DNA of 64,000 nt, from contig CALZFC010000015.1 in the NCBI GenBank assembly GCA_945643635.1, forward strand, positions 3,259,001 through 3,323,000. The letters run 5' to 3'. The first letter of the stretch is position 1; every line of letters begins with the position of its first letter. A program made the position numbers and the translations under genes. Shown piece by piece: positions 21,588 through 34,591 of this stretch. Origin of the DNA: Allodiplogaster sudhausi (lineage: Eukaryota; Nematoda; Chromadorea; Rhabditida; Diplogasteridae). The notes below the pieces were generated by a model. It was not told the origin of the DNA and searched no databases. It worked only from the letters and a program-made list of their open reading frames with translations.

Positions 21588-24191
21588 TCAAGCATGTTTC
21601 CTTGCCAAGAGAGAGAAGCAGCAAATGGAGTGGAATGTTAGTGAAGAAAGAGTGTTTGAGTGAGAGGGAGTGGAGGGAAGGGCGCACTTGGAAGTGTGGC
21701 GGGCAACGAACTCGAGAGCCACTTGGGTGGCCGCCGTCATGGACTGGCGTCGACGAGCGAGGGCTGCCAGGTGCTGAGCTCGCAGCTCACGGTTGATCAG
21801 GGCGTACAGCACAGGGTTCGCTGCCGAGTTGAAGCAGACCTAGAGGGAGAGAGAGAGAGAGTGAGAGAGAGAGAGAGTGAGAGGGAGGGAGGGAGAGGGA
21901 GGGAGGGAGAGAGATGAGAGAGAAGCGGTAAGGGAGAGAGTGAGAAGGGGAGAAGAGGGAGATTGGCTGACAAGTAGGTGAGCACAGAAGAAGACGGAAG
22001 ACAGCGCTGGCGTCACCCAGGTTGGCTGAAATGAAATAAGTGTCGGTTCATACGGACTTCATCTCGAATGAGTTCTTTAATTCTTCGTGGAAAAGAGAGA
22101 AGAGACTAACATGAATGAAGCCAAACTGTGACATCAAATTCAACGTCCACTGCGGAGTCCAGCAGAAGAAATAGAACACAATAACAGCTATTATTCGCTT
22201 TGTAACCTACAATCGCCATAGTCCCCTTGCCTTTTCTTGTAAAGCAAATAGTATAGTTGAACCTGCTGAACACGGTGAGCAGCAGCGGTGCGGCAGCCCG
22301 CGGATCTCTTCTGTCCGTAACGAGAAGAGAGCATGTTCTTCGTGCTGACGTGAAGTCGGTAGATAACCTAGCATTATAATCTTCCCCATCATAACTCATC
22401 CCACTGAATGCCTGTGCATAGAAGATAGTGATGAAGCAAGCGGGGAGAGCGAAGCCAGTGCCGAAGGTGTAGAGAACGAAGACGGCATCCGCATCGAACA
22501 TGCACTTCGCCACCAAGGAACCTTCGCGCTCTCAACAACTTCTTCCTGTTTACATCCATGCACTAAGTGTTAACGAAAATAAGAACCGGCTACGGCCAAC
22601 TCTGGAGAGCCGTCCACCAGTGAAATCATCCTTATTCGGTCGATTTTAACAACACTCGCCTCAAAGAACCAAAAATTCAGCCATGAGCTTTATTTATCGC
22701 TTTTCTCCTTTGGAGATTTCTTTTCTATATTTCCATAACGTTTGATCTAAAACAAATGTAGATCTCAACCTGAATGAGAACAGGTAAAAGGAGTAAGACA
22801 GCGAGTGTTGAAGACGCAAGCAGAACTGCAACTGCGACACTATTCGAGCGGATCCTCAAAGACATTTCTGATCTCCTGGTTGATTGCTTATCCATGCAAG
22901 CAAGTTGCATACCGCATGGACGTGACTGGCGAGCAGACTGCCAGGTACCGATCCCAGGAGAGAACCGTCATGAGGAAGGAAGACAACAACTTGTTGACAC
23001 TCTCTCCGAACCAGTACACCTTGCACATCAATTCGCCGAACAACCAGGATCCTGCATCATCATACATACTTCTTCCACTCTTCCCAGACTTCCTTTCCCC
23101 TTCATCTCCTTCTATTCTTCCACTTCTCCTAACTCACTCCCTTTTTACTCGTGCAGCCCAATGGAATCAGCTCCCTTGTTTCCACTAGACCTTAGAGGTC
23201 CTCAACTCGTTCTGCATGGAAAAATTCGATTACATTAGGTGGCCGTCTCCACGAGGCAAGAGAGGATTTCGAGATGATGCTAGGAAGCACACGGCTTCTT
23301 CGCTACGTCGCACTACTTTCAGCACATGATCTCTCTTTCTCTCGCCCTCTCTCTCTCTCTCACCCTCTCTCTCTCCCTCTCGCTCTCTCACCCTCTCTCT
23401 CTCTCACCCTCTCTCTCTCCCTCTGTCTCCTACTATCTCCTGCCTCTTCTGCCTCTCTCTCCCCTTTTTATCTCCCTACCTTTTTATCTCTGTCCTTCCT
23501 TACCTATTCTCTCGCTCGCTCTATCTCTCTTCCCCTTTTTACGCCGTTCATTGCACATAATGGATTTGCAGTATAAGCTGAGTGCAGAAGCAAGAAGCTG
23601 AAGCGAACCTTTGAGAAGGTCGACGACGAGGAAAGGCAGGTGAAGAATGACGAGGAGATCCACAATGGAGAGTCCTTCAAGGAGGATTCTTTTACTTCTT
23701 CTTCTCTTTCCATTCTTTCTCTCTTTATTGGTGGCTACTCCTTAAAGTGTTCGCATAAATTGTTAGAAGATTAGAATAGAATGGATAGCGACCGAGAACA
23801 TAGATGAAGACATGGCTAGTGCTGGACTGCGACCGCCGGAGACTCGCCCGGCAGGAGCGGCGCATCGAAGTCAGCACGTTCGCAATCATCACTATCACAA
23901 TTCTGAATCAGCAACAATCACTCCATCCTTCAAAATGTAAAGACATCTTCCCCATTGCAAAGGAAAGCTTAATCGTTTCCTTCTGGAAATATTGTAAATG
24001 CTAACATTCTAACTCGATCCAGAATGAAAGAAAGCAAGAATAAGAAACAAAATGGCAATTCACAGGTTTCCAATGACGCCGACAATGAAGAGGACGAGGT
24101 AGGCGATTGCAAAGGAAAGCTTAATCGTTTGACGATTCGAAGTATCGATTTCATCAGGCAGAGATAACGGCTCATTTGAAGAATCGTTCAT
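21588..24191 (-). CDS. class A peptide GPCR (somatostatin/allatostatin-C-like)
   Basis: Seven-transmembrane receptor coupled to G proteins, probably for a neuropeptide. Ten exons (24191-24064, 23902-23828, 23688-23609, 23051-22913, 22875-22770, 22528-22412, 22367-22263, 22206-22111, 22025-21972, 21839-21588) close in phase at 383 residues. TM1 [22 protein letters not shown]2 with the conserved Asp, [17 protein letters not shown]3 cysteine ELMCK and DRY in [18 protein letters not shown]; extracellular-loop cysteine in VAKCMF; TM5 [20 protein letters not shown]6 [16 protein letters not shown]7 [19 protein letters not shown]. The N-terminus MNDSSNE has one glycosylation sequon. Intron 6 (22368-22411, 44 nt) splits TM5 and requires a GC donor (CACAG|GCATTC). 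Best relatives are worm NPR receptors; the ligand cannot be told from sequence. Confidence 0.88.
23954..24130. repeat. 25-bp direct repeat spanning GPCR exon 1 and intron 1
   Basis: The 25-mer beginning ATTGCAAAGGAAAGC and ending TTAATCGTTT is exact at 23954-23978 (intron 1) and 24106-24130 (TM1 exon), 152 bp apart in the same orientation. Confidence 0.85.
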
Positions 24192-24579
24192 TCTCCACCT
24201 TTTAATAATCGTGACTGACAAATCAGGGAAGTGAAGACCAGAGGGATCGCAGAGGTACTAGAAATGTAGAATGACATGAATCTAGATATTCGCATTCATA
24301 AGCAAAGCGAGATATGCGCATGAGAGTAGATGAAATCCTATGAGAAAGAGAGAAGAAAATAAAAGAAAGATTAGTTCATGGAACACTTGAGCAGAAAAAT
24401 AGAAGACATAGAATAGGAAGAAAAAGAAAAGAAGAAGAAGAGCAGAAGCAGTGAAGTGGAAGCCACGAAGAGAACTAAGACCGCCATTTATCTGCGGTGT
24501 TCATTCCATGACGGGAAGAGCGAACGTTAGAACTTCTTCTCAACCATTCAACCATTCCCTCATTCCGCCTCTCTCTTCT

Positions 24580-24614
<35 letters not shown>

Positions 24615-27326
24615 GACTAGTTCTCTTCTAACTCACTCCTTTCTCTCTTCTCTTCTTCCCTATTTCTCTCTTTTCTTCTGCCTCTTACTTTTTAATCATT
24701 CTATAATTCAGTTCCCGCTCTGTCATTTATGCTCCTTATTGCGCGTTATAAAGAATAGACCTTCATAGCGGCAAGTATATATGTACATATATCACCCATA
24801 ATAAATTGAAAGTCAACAAACGGGCAGGTCATGTTAAAATAAAATTGACTTAAAAAAAAAATTAGTCTCAAACAGATTGCTTTGCAAATTGGCTTCAAGA
24901 AGGTTGGAGATGACTAGGCATGAAACGAAATAAAAGGAAGAGGGAACAGAGACCAAAGGAGGGACTTAAGACGAGAAGTAGAGAAGAAGAGAAGCAGAGA
25001 TGCTGAGAAGCAGAGAAGCAGAGATGCAGAGAAGAGAGACAGCAGACAGAGAAAGAGCTTAGCCGGATGGCCAACTCATTCGATTTGGACAGACTTCATC
25101 TCGATGATTACGGCGCTGTCAACCGCCAGTCTTCTATGGCTTTCAGCTGACAACAAATTTAATCGAAGATAAACTGTATTCAAATGATTTTTTTTCTCAA
25201 ATTTATGCTATGAGTGAGGGGATGAAAAAGCAAGGAGAACGAAGGGGGCAGATTCTGAGAAAAGAAAATGCAGTGTGGTCACGTTGAGCGCTATGATGAA
25301 TGGAGAGCAAAGGTCTAGCACGTTCCATCCCAGGCCCCTCAGCTAATATCTATGCATGAGTAGGAAGAATGCTATATTTTAGATGAACTAGTTCTAATCT
25401 CACTGGCACATGCGAAATGAAGGTTTCGCTGCATTCGCATTTTGATGGTCGCGAGTGCTGAATCTTCTAGAAGAGCAAGCGGAGGAAAACGGGAAGGCAA
25501 GCATATGTCTATTGTGGACGTACATACTTATCACATTAAGATATGCACAGATAGTTGCATGATAGGAAAACAGGAGGAAAACGAGGAGAAGACGAAGTCA
25601 CTTCACACAAGAGAATAGAAGAGCACTTGAGAGAAAGAAAATGTCTCAATGACATCCAAGAATAACAAGACCTGCGAAGGCACCTGCTAATTAATTCTGA
25701 TTCGTCATTCATGGGTATCACCAAGAAGACACGGAATAACCACACTGAATGAAGAGTGGGCATTACTGTAGGCATATTCAGCCGCGCTTGCTCAATATAC
25801 ATATGTGTAGACACTAAAAGATACAAATCTCTATCGCTAATTGCAGAAATTACATAAAATGTGGCAGATATGTATGTATAAGAATGGATACAATGATTCT
25901 ACTATAACTCGAAGCCACGATGGTACCCCTGGGCACAAATTGTAGCTTCCTCGAATGGCAATCTATCCACTCTGCCTATAAAACAGCTTCCGATGAAAGA
26001 TATTCCTGCTACTCTTCATTCGCATGTCTTCCGTCTCACTTTTTTCCAATTCTCTATCTCCATCTCTCTCTTCTCCTCTTAAATTCTCCACAACTCTTGC
26101 AGACTTGGGGTTATGGGTGCTATGCAATCAACTGGTGGAAGTATTTCAGTCCTGTGATATGCACAAAAATATGTATTTGCACATTAGAATTCAAATGCAG
26201 AGAGATAGGCTGAATTTTATCATACTTTTTCTTTATCGAACATCATAATTAATGTGCTGCGTGTAAGGAGGGACTTGAAGATATGTTGAAACGCAAGGAA
26301 TGAAATTATCTATACTAATTATGACGTTTGATATTTGACTGAAAAAAACAATATAATCAAGTAGGGGAGAGTGATAAACGCCTACAACGCTATTCAAATT
26401 GATAATATAATTTTGCTACTTCCAATGCAAAGCTAGTTGTACTAAGATCACATCATAGGGAAAAGAAAAAGTGATGGTGATTGCTTGGAGCTGAGAAGAG
26501 AGAGGGAAAGAGAGTGGCTCACTGTCCCTTTGAGTATGAATTGGTGTCAGAGGAGTCGCCTTCCTCCGCTTCTCCTCTCTTTACTTCTGCTCTCATATCT
26601 CTTTTGCTCTTTCGCCTTCACAAATTAGATTTACTAATCCGGAAAAGAAGAAGCAAAGAAGATGTCGAGGCATCTTGATTGACACTATCTCGGCCCTTCT
26701 GGAGAGATGATGGCATGATTGAACACGCCCACCCAGGGACGCCCTCTCTCTCTCTCTCTCTCCCCCTCTCTCTCTCTCTCTCTCAATTTCTCTCTCCCTC
26801 TCTCTCTCTATCACTATCTTTTCTTTCTTTATTTTCCTTTTTTTTGATTTTCAAGAAGAATGTCTTCTGGCTAGGAGATATTTTTTGGCAATTGTTAGCC
26901 AATGATTTACATACGCGCAATAGCGAGGGGAAGGATATTCGTTCTAGAGACGGCAGAAATATAGTTAAGCAAAAACCAACTATGCGATGGAATTTCGAGG
27001 AAATTTATGTTAACTTAGGTAATTTAAAAGTGTGAATTCAGAGAGAGAGAGGCAAAACAAAAGAACAATGGAGAAAGGTAATTGTGTGTGCAAAATTTTA
27101 AATATTTTAGTGAGTTTACAGAAATGTCACTAAGGGTGTTTCCTAGTGTGCTTTACAGAAGCTGGCATGTTTGAACTGCTTTATCCACTTCAAAGAAGTC
27201 CTTTCATTACCTTTGTTCCTTCTTTACTGTTCTTGGAGTGATTTCCAAACCACCTTTATTGCTGAGCGTGAATTCGTTTTCCCCATAGTATTTCTTTGTT
27301 AACTAAGGTTGCGTCGAGAGTTCGCG
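24192..27326. other. gene-free spacer
   Basis: Purine-rich on the plus strand at 24300-24470 and 24960-25060, CT runs at 24575-24615 and 26738-26815. A 27-codon plus-strand ORF at 25067-25150 (MANSFDLDRLHLDDYGAVN) is the only coding-like piece and is not recognised. Confidence 0.4.
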
Positions 27327-30021
27327 ATGAGCGGCGGAGTTTACGGAGGAGGTTGGTTTTTCCATGTGCATTCTGATTAAACGAAATTAGCTAGTATACA
27401 AATTACATTTTTTTAAACTACTTTGAACAGTAAACTCAAAATTCTGTATAGCATGTTTACACTGCATCAGATGAGGTAGGCGCTTTGGTTTTCGACGCTG
27501 GCTCGCACTCCTTTCGCGTTGGATACGCTGGCGAAGAATTTCCAAAGGTATCTGATATAGACACATAACTTCCTATATAAGATTTTGGCAGTTACTGTTA
27601 TCAGGAGGTTAAAAGAATTGGTTTGGATTCTTATCTACAAGAAAATGTTAAATTTACGTTGTCACAATCTTCTGCAATTGTAGCTCGACATTCCGAGCGT
27701 GGTTGCCGTTAAAGAAATCGAAGACGAAGATGTGGAAATGAAGGAGCAGAGTCTGAGTGGATCCGGAGAGAAGGCGGAGAAGCAGCGGAAGACTTTCATT
27801 GGCACAACGAAGATTGTCGTCCCGCGAGCTAACACTGAGATGAAGACTTTCATGAAGGACAGCATGAGTCAGTGTCATTCCTGCCATGACTCTAGCAGAG
27901 TGAGTGGTTGCAGTTGATGACTGGGATCTCTTCGAGGACACCCTCGACCACATCTATGGCGCGTTGTCTGCCAACAGCCAGTATCACCCCGCCTTCTTCA
28001 CTGAACCTGCTGTGCGTTTCCTCTTTTCTTTTTGAACGTTTTTTTTTCTTTGCTATCGCTTCTTTAATTTTCGTTTACTTCCTTTGTATGTTATGTTCTA
28101 TCCTGATAATTGCATGGTAGAGTACGTAAAAGAGGTTTTCAGTGGAATGAACGGGCCAAGCGAGAGAAGTTGTGCGAGTTGATGTTCGAGAAGTACCAAG
28201 TCCCTGCATTTCATATCGTCAAGAATGCCGTGCTCACTGCGTTAGATTCTTTTCAAGTATTATGTTTTCATAATATTTAATCGCCCATTTCATTTTATTA
28301 TTTTTTTATTAAATTAAAGTTTCGCGAATGGAAGAACTCACGGTCTGATAGTGGACAGCGGAGCAACGCACACTTCAGCAGTCCCCGTGTACGAAGGATA
28401 TTGTATCACCCATGGTCAGTGTGAATGCGTCACCTGATTTCCTTTCTATCATTACATTATGATAAGGAGGAAGGAATGCCGTGGCTGCATTGGTTGTTGT
28501 TGTTAAGGTAACATCTTCTTAGATTTTCACAGAGATTTCATTGAGCTCTGAAAATTCAGGAGCATTTCTGCTCTACAACTGCATATAATCAGCATAGGGT
28601 TTTCAATTGATTGTTGTTTGCCTGCACGACTGCTTTTCTCTTGCAGCCGTGGTCCGCTCCCCGATTGGAGGCGATTTAATCGCTGACCAGCTCCGTCTGC
28701 TTCTCGAACAGAAGAACATCGATCTGGTACCGTACTACCGTGTTGCTTCAAAGGTAACCCTTTCATTGCGATCTACCATTGAACTGAAGATAAATTTGTT
28801 AAAAAGAAAATAGTACTCTTTACAGGAAGAAGTGAATGAGAATGAGCCTGCTCGTTGGGTTGAGAAGAAGAATCTTCCCGCAGTCACAAAAAGCTACGAG
28901 GACTACATGAAGAAGCTTGTCGGTTAACTTATTTTTCACCAAGACTGACCGCGACAGTCTTGCCGTGTTGGAAGATCCATTAAACTGTGCAATTTAAAGT
29001 CGAAGCTCTTAACTTCTAGGTTTTCGAGGACCTGGCAGTCTCAGTTCTTCAATTATGTGATACTCCCATCGACATGGAGTTCGCGGAGAAACTCCCATCC
29101 GCTCCTTACTCTTTCCCCAACGGATTCACCAAGGTTCATATTTCGTTGTTATCATTTAGTAAGCTTTTTTCCTGGCTTTATTTCTGTAATAATTCAGGTC
29201 TGTCTTGTTTGCAGGAATTTCTAGCTGACCGTGTAAAGGTTCCAGAAGGCCTGTTCGATCTGTCTTATCTGACAGACATCCCCGGCAAGGACAGTCTCAT
29301 GACCGTCTCCCAGATTGCCAGCACCAGCATTGGGATGTGCGACATCGACCACCGCTCGGTTGGCTCCCCCTCCCCCCCCCCCTTCGCTGACTCTGCCTCT
29401 CTCCCTCTCAGGCACTCTGCTCTGGCTTGATCGTGACGGGTGGGAACTCTCTTACTCTTGGCTTCACCGAGAGACTCAACCACGACCTTGCCCTCAAGTG
29501 CCCGCCGGTAAGAACCCTCTTTATCTTCCACGAGAGTCACAATTTATTATGCTTTTTTTTCGAATTGTTTACATATATGTGCTTTTTTTGTGGGTGCGAA
29601 TAGAGGACAGAAACTGTGCTGCCCAGATTGGATTTCCTTGCAGACTTCAAAGCTACGCGTGTCTGCCGCGGTCACTCCAATGGAGAGGAGATTCGGTGCT
29701 TGGATCGGAGGCTCCATCGTCGCTTCTCTGGTACGTCTCTCTCTCTTCCTCCATATCTCTCTCTCTCTTTCTCTCGCTATCCCTTTTCCTTTCTCTCTCA
29801 TATCCATTATCGTTCCTGGCTCTTCGGAATTTCAGTTTTCAAATGGAAAAAAATTTGAACACTCAGAAGTATTCCCTTGTCACAATACCCCATTCTTGAT
29901 CTCATCTTATTACAGAATGATCATAGCTTCTTTTTTTCAGGGGACCTTCCAGCAGATGTGGATTAGTAAGGCGGAGTATGACGACAGCGGCAGGAGTATT
30001 GTAGAGAAGAAGTGCCCTTGA
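27327..30021 (+). CDS. ACTL6A: actin-related protein BAF53 / ACTL6A (SWI/SNF and INO80-type complexes)
   Basis: Nuclear actin-related subunit of SWI/SNF (BAF) and related remodelling complexes. Thirteen exons (27327-27351, 27471-27547, 27684-27867, 27915-28011, 28143-28240, 28320-28414, 28647-28753, 28826-28918, 29020-29133, 29214-29358, 29412-29507, 29644-29730, 29941-30021) sum to 1299 nt, 432 residues, close to the 429 of human BAF53A. Diagnostic stretches: start [118 protein letters not shown] and the C-terminus [10 protein letters not shown]...EKKCP. The acidic insert [13 protein letters not shown] sits where BAF53 departs from actin. All twelve introns are GT-AG. Worm orthologue would be swsn-6. 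Confidence 0.95.
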
Positions 30022-31003
30022 TTTCATTCTCTCCCCTTCTTTGCTCGGCTCTTCCAGTATATTCTCCATTATTTCCATCTTTATGTTATCTATATTTTTT
30101 CGTATATTGTGAACACTAACACGCAAACACTAAGTTATCTGTCGATTGACCGTTGAATTAATACTCGATCTCAGAAGGAACCGTGTCTCTCTATCCTTTT
30201 GTGGAATCCATAAGAAATTAAAGCCACGAGTATTCTGGCTGACTTGTACAAGCATTATACTACGTGTTACAAAAGGGAACACGCTTATGATCACAAAATA
30301 TCACATAACAAAAAACTGACTGTTGTTGATCGGAATCCGACCTCATGATCGGGGAAGAAAGTAATCTGACTGTCGGGGAGTGTCTATAGTGACGGAGAAG
30401 GGTAAAGAGACGGGTGGACGGGGCCGAGCTATTCTGGAAGGCGCTTTCTCTCTTCTAGAACATCACGTTGGAATGGTCTTCCCTTGAAGAAGATTCACAA
30501 GCTCGTTGAAATGAGTGTTGCTAGATATGGGTGACTAATTGCCTTGAGAGAGCGAGATCTCGCGAGAAGTCTGGGCATTCTTGAAAAGTACCATCTTTGG
30601 TTGAACACCTTTCTTCTTCGTCCCCGACCATCCACTGGTAATGTTTGATTATACATTCATTGGAAAGAATAAATATTTGAATCGAACGCAATACAATTGA
30701 TGTGAATTTTTGAGGAAAAGGCCAGACAGTGAAGCGTACAATATTTTCATATCCTTACGGAAACATTTTGCTATATTAACGTTCTTTTGTATGATATTAG
30801 ATCTCATAGTCCATATAAATAGTAATTAACATGACTTCCACTTGTGAAGCTGGGAAAATGGAACAGGAACGCCTTAACTGAATTGTTATTGTGTGGAAAG
30901 AAGTAGTAGGAAGGAGGGAAGGCTGGAGCCGAGTCTTCTTCTCTTCTCGACCAGTCTTGCATGCGGAAATCGTACCTTGTTTTGATCTACCGGCCATTGT
31001 CTT

Positions 31004-31048
<45 letters not shown>

Positions 31049-31057
31049 TTCTCTCTT

Positions 31058-31150
<93 letters not shown>

Positions 31151-31425
31151 GAATCAGGGAGACGAGTCAAGAGCGAGGGCCATGAATTATTTGATAATTA
31201 CCTGTGCCATCCCGGAGGGAGATGCAGTCTATGCCAGTCTCGGCCTTGTCCCCTCCAAGACTCATCCTTTCCAATCCTTCGTCCTTCGCCTTTTCTAGTC
31301 CGTTTACGACAAGGTAATAGAGCCTCGCTAGTGCAGCGGCTTTTAGTTGGTCTCCCCACTCTTGTCACCACGGGAGAAATCAGAGAGAGAGAGAAGAGGG
31401 GGGGGGGAGAACCTAAGCGAGAGAA

Positions 31426-31460
<35 letters not shown>

Positions 31461-32195
31461 TGGGTAACTTGTGAGAGAGAGTGAGAGAGAGACATAGAGA
31501 GAGAGAGAGAGGGCGGGTAACGAGAGAGAAGAACTGTAGGAGTGAGTTTTCTAAGTGCTGTGTGCCTACCGTATTGATATGCTTATGAGGGTGTGAATAC
31601 AGAAGCGGATGGCCATCGCAACATCTCCTTTGACTATTCATGAGATGAGCTGTCGGGCTGCTTATTGGAGTAGTTCCAAGAGGATACTCTCTCGCCCTCC
31701 CTCTCTCTCTCTCTCTCTGTCTCTCTTCCGCGCTCTCTCTCCCACTCTCCCTATCTCTGTCTCTCTCTCTCTCTCGCTCTCACTATCCTTGCAACCACCG
31801 TCTCCCTAGCTTCTGCCTTAACATGCTTGCTTCCAGCCGTGGAAGAAGGCAAACAAAATATATCTACAACCCTACCGTACCTTCAGCATTCTCGTATTCC
31901 TCTCATCATTTCTGTTCCTTCGCTCTCCCTCTTTCTCTACACTCTCCTCACTTCCTCACTCTATTTTCTGTTTCCTTTCTGTCTCAATATCCTCTCTTTC
32001 TCTTTTTGCTCTCTCCCGCATCCCTTCATCATTAATCTTTACCCACAGGCCCGCTGCATCAGCCATTGCCAGCCTCCTCGGCCACTCTTTTTCTTTTCAA
32101 ATGAAGGACTTTCAGTCTCCTTACTTTTCTTTGTCTCCCTGCCACCTTCTCGCTTCCATTTTTCCTTTCTCTCTGCACTCTCTCCCTCCTTTCGT

Positions 32196-32237
<42 letters not shown>

Positions 32238-32398
32238 ACTGTCTCTTCCATCTGACTCTGCATCCGACCAGCCTTCCAAACACGCAGTTTTCTTTGTGTT
32301 GCGGTTGCGGTCAGCCGAGCTGTCTCGACCTTGGCCATCTCCGCTGTCCCTCTCTTGGTCCATCTTCATTTCACTCACTCATTGACCTCTCTCTCTCC

Positions 32399-32451
<53 letters not shown>

Positions 32452-32660
32452 CTCTTTCTCTCTCTTTCTCTCTCTCTATCCTCTCTTCTCTTCACAACAC
32501 ATTGACCCATCTACCCCACACTGGGTGCTGATTTATGCAGATGATGATTGCCCTTTGTCTGTCTGCGACTGCGAGTTGCGACAGCCGTCCGTACCATTTT
32601 CACTCTTACACACTTTCATATCCTTTCCACTCCTTATCTTTCTTTTCTCCTCTCTCTCTT

Positions 32661-32730
<70 letters not shown>

Positions 32731-33615
32731 TTTCACATCTCGGAAGAATTCAACACAGAGACGCATCAGTTCTCGATGGGACACGAACGAGTAATTATTT
32801 GGAGAGGATCGTGAGCAACGCGAGGAGAGGGTGGAAATAACATGGAAAGGGGGAACGGATATTATTACTTCTCTAATGGTAAAACACCATGATCACATCA
32901 ATGTTAACGCATTCTCATTCATTTTTGCTTTCTCTGCCGATCTCTCTCTCTCTGTCTGTCTCTCTCTCTCTGTCTGTCTCTCTCTCTCTCGTTCTCTCTC
33001 TCCTACTCTCTCTCTCTCACACTTTCTCCCAGAATCTTGGTCACAGATCCTTGCACTCTTTGAAGCGAGATATTTGTGTAACTTCGAGATCTAGCTTCAA
33101 TTCTGTGCAGACATGACCGAATTGTTCATCCATTCGGAGATGTAGAGAGCAGCTGGCAAGTAGAGTGAAGAGATCCGGAAGAAGATATGCAGAGGTGCAG
33201 AGAGAGAGTGAAGAGATGCAGAGGGGAGGGGAGAAAGAATAGGGCTCCAAACGAGACATCCAGTTGTGAACTGTATTCAAATAGCTGTTTTCAGTTTCCA
33301 TGTTCTAGGTGAAAGTTTGTAATGCTGGTTGTCATTTCGAATAGATCGAGGACTGAAGTAGAAAGAGAGAGTGCCCGAGTACAACAACTAGGTCATATCC
33401 CATTTTAGAAAGTGAAAAGTGATGTGATTCCGATCCCTACTTATACGTTCAAAATCATTCAATTTCGAGAGCTTCCAAGTCGGCTTCTTTTTTGCATCTT
33501 CCTTCCATTTATCATCAAGCTAGTTTACTGATAAAATACTTATTCTGCTAATCCCTAGCTCAATCCAAATTTCTCCAGGCGAATGCAGAATTTCTTTGAT
33601 AATACGGTAGCGACG

Positions 33616-33664
<49 letters not shown>

Positions 33665-34540
33665 ATTTCTCTCTTTTCTTTCTCACTCTCTCCCCCCTCT
33701 CTCGCTTTCTCTCTCTTCCCGATTTCTTTCTCTTCCCCCCTGACCTTCGCTTTCATCAATCTCATCTCTACCTTGTTCTCGTTCTCTGGTCTCTCTCTCT
33801 CCCTCTCTCTCTCTCTTTTCCAATAACGGTTCCCGTGTTCTTAAGTTTCCCTCTTGTCTTACCGTGCTTTGATGACCTCCTTCCAGTCTCACTACTGTAT
33901 CTCAACTCTTCTACATAGCTGGAGGTTTACTATTATAACTTTACTGACAGGGTGATATAGTATAAACGTATAGGAACACTGTTCTTTTTTTAATAATGAT
34001 TAGGCTGTAATCCTGGCATTTACAGATACCGTCTTGCTTTTTGCTGCCCTCATTTTATCCGAAAAATTCAGAAGATTGGACTGGACTCTCCTTCTCGCTT
34101 GACTTTCCGAGTCCGCAGGAAGAAGGGACAGGCGTCCTTTTTTATGGGTCTTTGTTCACACTTTTTCATTCGAGTCCAATGGTGGGTTTTTGTCTCTGAC
34201 CAAAGAATGGTTAGACTGGGCCAGGAGGGGCTGCCGTGTTTCTTGTGGACACAACAGGCCACCAACACTTCCTCAATCCATTCAAAAGATGCAGGCCTTC
34301 CTATTTTTTATTGTTAATTCTGCTCTCACTTAGCTGCAATTTACTTCAACAAGTATGCAGAATGAGCAGGGTTAATTTAATACACAGTAGCGGTTACAAA
34401 CTACGAAAAGTTGTAACGTATAACGATGGATTTACTAGCTTCGAGAAAAAGAGTAGGCGATCGAGAGGAAGTGAGGGAGAGAAAGCGAGAGAGAGAGAGA
34501 GCGAGCGAGCGAGAGAGACAGAGAGCGAGAGCGAGAGAGC

Positions 34541-34591
<51 letters not shown>

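Noticed and set aside
25067..25150. 27-codon plus-strand ORF MANSFDLDRLHLDDYGAVN
   Set aside because: Coding-like but too short to support alone; could be a micropeptide or an orphan exon.
30501..30640. Minus-strand ORF MVGDEEERCSTKDGTFQECP of about 36 codons after an acceptor-like AG
   Set aside because: Too short and isolated, with no partner exon found, though the composition is coding-like.
31318..31385. tRNA-like head GCCTCGCTAGTGCAGCGG with an A-box match
   Set aside because: The anticodon arm does not pair well and the B-box side runs into a GA array. At best a degraded tRNA relic.
30886..32840. Many long ORFs rich in Ser/Leu or Arg/Glu
   Set aside because: They translate CT or GA microsatellites; stops are rare in such arrays in every frame.
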